Origin: Nepenthes gracilis | Taxonomy: Eukaryota > Streptophyta > Magnoliopsida > Caryophyllales > Nepenthaceae | Length of the DNA stretch: 64,000 bases | Assembly (NCBI GenBank): GCA_033239525.1 | Contig: BSYO01000010.1 | Span: 9,575,379-9,639,378 of the forward strand | Direction: 5' to 3' | Shown here: one piece after another, positions 59,616-64,000 of the stretch | How positions within the stretch are numbered: position 1 is the first letter of the stretch | Layout: every line of letters begins with the position of its first letter | Made by a program: the position numbers and the translations under genes | The notes under the pieces: model-generated | Seen by the model: the letters and a program-made list of their open reading frames with translations, nothing else | Told to the model about the DNA's origin: nothing | Database searches by the model: none

Positions 59616-60414
59616 TATACCTAAAATATAGTGGGCTTTAGAATGTGTGGCTGACATATTCATTTCCTCGTTCTCTCACATTGTTAGTTAGTACGACCTA
59701 CTAGTCCGGGTTCACAAAGATTAAAGAAAGTAATGAAAATGAATGGACGTAACCCAAAACAAACATGGGAATCGATAATCCCAGATGTCCCCCTTCCTCG
59801 CATGCATCCTTTTATTCAAGTTATATGTTTCCCCTACCTAGTTACTATTTTCCTTATTATTTTCTATAATTAGTATGTATGATTACATTTGATGAGTTGT
59901 ACGCTCACTCTTACTATTTCTCCTTCCAGATGAGAACTTTAAGTTGGCGCCTGATTAGTTAGAGCAAGAAAAGGGACTTACTTGAGAAGATTAGCTGGAT
60001 GTCGAAGGCTTGAAGTTTTGGATACGTTGTTGTAATAGAATGTAAACAGTCTAGTTGGATTAATGTGATTTGTTATTATTTTATGGTTATTGTTATAATT
60101 CCACAGGTTTCTGGATTTAGCTATGCTTCCGCATTTATATTGATGTTTTTTATTTTATTTAGTCCTAGATGACATCTCTTCAGATCCTATACAGCGATGT
60201 GGTCTAGTGTATTGTGTTGTAGGCCAAAATATCATAATCGGATAGTTATGTGCTTGTACAAGTTATTTTAAACAGGTTTGATATTTTGTTTTTCATCTAG
60301 TTGCAAAAAGAATTCTGCCGAAATTTTTGCAAAATCCATAAGTATAAATTATGGCCATAAGTTTATGTTACCATTGACGGAGGTTATTTAAGGAGAATAA
60401 CCCTGAACGTCACA
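59616..60414 (+). mobile_element. Family-A LTR, 3' part
   Basis: Aligns with about 2670-3491 of the first LTR and, in reverse, with 35290-36110. It includes the acceptor-like site TCTCCTTCCAG|ATGAG (59920-59935) and ends AACCCTGAACGTCACA at 60414. The 5' two-thirds of the LTR is absent; the LINE tail abuts it. Confidence 0.8.
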
Positions 60415-61060
60415 GGCCCTTAGTCCTCCTCTTGGCCAGAGGCCATCGGCCCTCTGCCAGCAAGGAGGCCCTCAGTCCTCCTCTTCACTAGAGGCCATCG
60501 GCCCTCCGCCGCCAGGAGACCGTCCGGAGGCCATCAGTCTTTTACCAGCCGGAAGGCCCTCAGCCCTCCGCCAGCCAGGAGGACTTCAGTCCTCCTGTCT
60601 AGAGGCCATCAGCCCTATGCCAACCAGGAGGTCCTTAGCCCTCCACCAACCAGGAGCTCTCCGTCCTAGAAGCACTCCGTCCAGGAGCCAAGAGTCCTCC
60701 ATCCACGGAGCCCTCTGTCCTAGGAGCTCTCTACCTTGGAGTCAGGAGACCTCCATCCTAGGAGCCCTCCATACCGGAGTTAGGAACCCCCCGTCCCAAA
60801 AGCACTCCGACCCAAGAGCCAGGAGTCCTCCATCCTAGGAACCCTTAGTCCTAGGAGCCCTTCATTCTAGACCTAGGAGCCCTTCGTCCCAGGAGCACTT
60901 TGTCCTAGAGCTAGAAGACCTCCATCTCAGAGACAATAACCCTCCATCCCAGGGGCCTTCTGTCTCAATGCCAGAGCCCTTGGTCGAAGCAAGGATCACT
61001 TTGTCTCGGGGCCACGATGCCCTCCTTCCCGGAGTCAGGAGCTCACTGTCCAAGAGTCAA
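60415..61060. repeat. CT-rich degenerate minisatellite
   Basis: Starts with GGCCCTCAGTCCTCC and AGGCCATCGGCCCTC-type units, then changes to AGGAGCCCTCCGTCC and GAAGCACTCCGTCC units. The second half shares the ACTCCGTCC core with LTRs C, E and F. No gene; Pro/Ser-rich open frames are by-products. Confidence 0.8.
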
Positions 61061-61114
61061 CCCTCCGCTTAGGAACAAAAATGTTAATCCACCAGTTCAA
61101 CTTAGTCATTCTTC

Positions 61115-61280
61115 TTTAAGCCACCCACTGTGGGGTGCACCTCTAAACCGCCCTTTGTGGGGCACACCTCTAAGCCGCCCCTCTACCGGGAGCACCTCTA
61201 TGCTGCCCCTCCTTGAGGGCACCTCTAAGCCACCCCTCTACAAGGCGCACCTCTAAGCTACCCCTCTGCTGGGCGCATCC
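61115..61280. repeat. 27-28-bp minisatellite
   Basis: Five to six units, each GCACCTCTAAGCCGCCCCTC followed by a short G-rich link; starts at 61138, 61165, 61193, 61220 and 61248. Spacing alternates between 27 and 28. Confidence 0.85.
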
Positions 61281-61488
61281 AAATGCTCCATCACCATATG
61301 CACATGCGCATTCATCGCATCATCCTAACATCTTTCTATTCTCTAAAAAAGATTTCTGACTTGAGTGTCGGAAGATATATAGTGGAAGCAATTTCCGCCA
61401 TTCTTTGACATCCTATATATAGTTTATGGTATGCAAGTTCTAGGTTAATATCGACGGAGATCGGATCCGATCAATTCGACCCACCAAC
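61281..61488 (+). mobile_element. Possible 3' end of a different Ty3/gypsy LTR
   Basis: GACTTGAGTGTCGGA at 61358-61372 is close to a motif (GACTTGAGCGTCGGA) common near the 3' end of Tat/Ogre-type plant LTRs, and CGACCCACCAACA near 61475-61487 resembles such LTR ends. No PBS follows convincingly. If right, the two minisatellites to the left may be part of the same LTR. Weak call. Confidence 0.35.
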
Positions 61489-62269
61489 AGAAGAATGGAA
61501 AGCTCCTTAATCCATACCATAACCCGAGAATCAAGGACGCATCAATTATAATAAGAAACATATTATACTTTAAAAATGACATCAACTAGACTCATAAAGA
61601 TTCATAGAGGTAGCCTCAGTGGTAGTCGATGAAGGGGTGGAAATTGAGTTAAGGTTGCCCATGATATACAGGCGGTGTGGATGGTATTGGTAGTGGAGGT
61701 GATGGCACATATATACTAGGGGTCGGAATAGTTTTAAAATTTTAAATTGCAATCACCACCGTCATGAGGATTCAAAAATTTTAAAAAAACACAAAAAACA
61801 TTTATTAACTTTCAAGATGACGTACCATCTCCCGCTTGTCGGATGCTGCTTTTCTTTTTTTTTTTCTTTTTTTCCCTTTCTTTCTTTCTTAATGTTTGAT
61901 ATAGATAATATTTATTTAATTTTCTAAGAGGAAATAAGGCTAGATAAATTATTAATCTCCAAATAAAAAATTCAAAATCATCAAATTTCTCTATTTACTT
62001 AGCTTTTGACGACATATTTTTCAAACCCAATATTTTCTTAACAATACTATAACTACTAATGGATCATTTAGTAGCAAACAATAAAAATTTCTCATATCTC
62101 ATTTTTAATAAAATTAATATTTTACTATTTAGATTTGATGGGTCCAGTATAAATATGGGCCAGTAGGAATGAGGCCCAACCAGCAATAAGGCTTAGCTAG
62201 GCAACAGGGCCTAGAGGCTTCGGACGAAGCCTAGTACCACGAGATAGAACTTGGACCAAATAGGCTACA
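61489..62269. other. Unclassified AT-rich sequence
   Basis: No repeat family, gene or RNA recognised. It contains a pyrimidine run at about 61852-61890 and a short perfect inverted repeat, AGGCTTCG/CGAAGCCT (62215-62232). Confidence 0.5.
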
Positions 62270-62576
62270 TGTAACACCCCGAATGATTTTAATTTTATTA
62301 TTTAGTTAAGATAATTATTTTTAATAATTTTTGATATAAAGTTTCATAATTCGGGCTGAAAATATAAACTTGAAGTATATGGACTATTGAATTAGATTTA
62401 GATATTTGGACCTAATAAATTAGAGTATTTGGATCAAGGGTTTAGGAATAATCGTGGAGCCACTTAATTAAATTTTGAGTAATTTATAAAATTAATTTAT
62501 TTAAATATAATAATAATAATAATAATTAATAGTAAATGATATAGTAATAATAATAAGGATAGGAAAGGATTAACCG

Positions 62577-62712
62577 AAGAAGGAAAGAAGAGAAAAGAAA
62601 AAGAAAAAGAAAGAAAGAAAAAGGAAGGAAAAGAAAAAGAAGAAAAGGAAGAAAAGGAAGGAGAGAGAAGAAGAGAGAAGAGGGAAGAGGGAAGAAGGAA
62701 AGGGGAAGGGCA
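62577..62712. repeat. GA-rich low-complexity tract
   Basis: Almost pure purine sequence of GAAA, GAAG and GAGAGA. Similar but shorter GA-rich leaders follow the promoter region of the other LTRs. Confidence 0.85.
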
Positions 62713-63762
62713 GCGCAATCAGTGAGGGAAGGAGATCGATCCCCAAATGAAAATTTTAGGCAAACCCTAATCGGCCCTCTCTTTGTTTAAGATGACCGTG
62801 GGGTTAGGGAATGAGGAGGGTGAGAGGACGAACGGAGGAGGAGAGCCGCACACAAATCGAAGCCGCCGTCGATCACAAATCAAGCCAAGTAAACTTCCAC
62901 CTTGCTAAATAAATTCTTCCTTCATATTTATTAACATCAAATCTCTAATTTTATGTTCGGATTTGGGGGAAAACCAGTGAAAACTAAGGGTTGCAAATTT
63001 GGGCTACCAACTGCAAGGCCACAGTTCTATGAGCAATAGGTCGATCTTTTGGGCTCAACGATGAATGGGGATTTTGGATATTGCCTAATTGAGTTCTAAA
63101 GTATCAATTTTACACATCTCACCATCTGATTTTGAGTTGCACTCACGGCCATGGAAATAGAGCACCGTGCTCTATTTTCGTTTTTCCAATCAGGTCTACT
63201 GACCCAGAGGCATTGAGGGTGCTCCAACCCTCTATTCCGCAAGTAAACTCTCCCATTCTCTGGGTTGATATCTACTTTCTTGTTGTATGCTTTAATTTTG
63301 AGGGATTCGGTTGTACTCTTGATATTAGGGGAGAAAATGGGAAAACAGAGACGGCAAGGGAACGGGCAAAATTTCAAGGATTGTGTGATGATTTGGGACG
63401 CGATAACTACTGGACTTATACAATTAAATGCTCACTTTAACATGTTTGAAGGATAAAGCCTTGATTTTTCCTTGTTTATTATAAGAGATCGAACCACTGA
63501 GGAGAGCAGAGCACAACGCAAGCCTCTGTCTTTCTTTTGTTTTGCCAACAAATTGAGTAGCCATATTGGGTGTAACCGTGTGTATGTGGCCATAAATACA
63601 TGAGGCTATGTGCTCGGTGTAGCCGATCGTGTGTGGGCGTAGGTGTAAAGGTGAGGTTGTGCACTGTGGGTGCGCTGTGTGCGTGTGTGAAGGAAGCAAT
63701 GGGCATGGTGCTGTGTGCGGCCAGCGTTCCTGCCGTGTGTGTAGGTGGGGGCACATGTGTTC

Positions 63763-63862
63763 GTGTATACATATATATGTGTATATTATTACAGTTGGGT
63801 ATGTATGTATGTATATATATATAATTGTAGGAATAATTATGTATATATATATATATATGGAG
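63763..63862. repeat. TA/TG-rich microsatellite region
   Basis: Runs of TATATA and GTATGTATG, including a 20-bp TA run at about 63842-63858. Low complexity; small open frames rich in Tyr and Ile arise from it. Confidence 0.8.
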
Positions 63863-64000
63863 ATAAACAGGTATTATGGGATGGTATATTATATGTGTGG
63901 ATGCATGTATGGGAAAAAGAAAAATAGATGTGCATGATGAATGTATATGTGCATATGTATTGAGAAGAAAACTTTTAGTATTTATTATTTGAATTGACCT

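Larger units (their letters stand above)
62270..64000 (+). mobile_element. Probable start of another LTR, running off the window
   Basis: TGTAACACCCCGAATG is a typical start for a plant Ty3/gypsy LTR. As in family A it is followed by AT-rich sequence with short TAA runs (62505-62526), then a GA-rich stretch (62577-62712) and a leader with AAACCCTAATCGG. No end, PBS or TSD is inside the window. The open frames at 63132-63456 and 63600-63937 lack recognisable domains. Confidence 0.5.

Noticed and set aside
63154..63178. Inverted repeat AAATAGAGCAC/GTGCTCTATTT as a terminator or small RNA hairpin
   Set aside because: A single short hairpin in plant DNA with no supporting context; chance is a sufficient explanation.
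63096..63937. Possible host gene at the right end of the window
   Set aside because: Short overlapping frames on both strands, TA/TG-rich low complexity, and an LTR-like start upstream at 62270 make a gene unlikely.

Overview
This window is plant nuclear DNA made almost entirely of nested, decayed retrotransposons. The evidence is a chromodomain Ty3/gypsy (Tekay/Del-like) gag-pol, PBS sequences matching initiator-Met tRNA (TGGTATCAGAG type), long LTRs starting TGTAA or TGTGA, L1-type LINEs with a DUF4283 ORF1, and AT-rich microsatellites. I find no intact host gene, tRNA, rRNA or CRISPR array. A repeat-rich seed plant genome is the best reading; the species cannot be named from this.

Layout. 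(1) 1-8828: pieces of a non-autonomous LTR-retrotransposon group. The 3' end of one element with its LTR (family A, 1-3491) is followed by a 5' LTR of a related family (B, 3559-5823) with PBS and 3 kb of non-coding interior. (2) 8829-55337: one old Tekay-type element ('gypsy-1') split into pieces by later insertions. Its gag and protease (12567-14027) continue at 17938-18071, then RT, RNase H and integrase at 37919-39657 and 41874-42813, and the 3' LTR at 42868-43323 plus 51698-55337. Inserted in it are a 3.9-kb solo LTR (C), a 9.4-kb family-A element, a 2.2-kb solo LTR (D) and an ORF1-only LINE. That LINE itself carries a 3.5-kb solo LTR (E) and a 5'-truncated LINE. (3) 55338-64000: an unrecognised segment, another solo LTR (F) with a 100-N assembly gap, a LINE tail, a family-A LTR fragment, two minisatellites and the start of another LTR-like sequence.

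A tandem duplication of about 10.4 kb (from about 14909 to 25664, then 25665 to about 36110) copied part of solo LTR C, the gypsy-1 fragment and most of the family-A element. Target-site duplications (CCAGT, GATTT, GTGCC, CCTGC/CCCGC, a 14-bp LINE TSD) fix most boundaries and give the order of insertion.

The most interesting signals are: (a) what looks like an intron inside the LTRs, shared by several families (GC-type donor AG|GCAAGT, CTCAC/CTTAC branch-like site, pyrimidine tract, CAG|AT), with large minisatellites lying inside it in families C, E and F; (b) a second, internal polypurine tract identical to the terminal one in the non-autonomous family; (c) paired inverted W-boxes (TTGACC) in an LTR promoter region; (d) a LINE with ORF1 but no ORF2; (e) premature stops in gypsy-1 that nearly all fit C-to-T decay. 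All alignments were done by eye, so identities are approximate.
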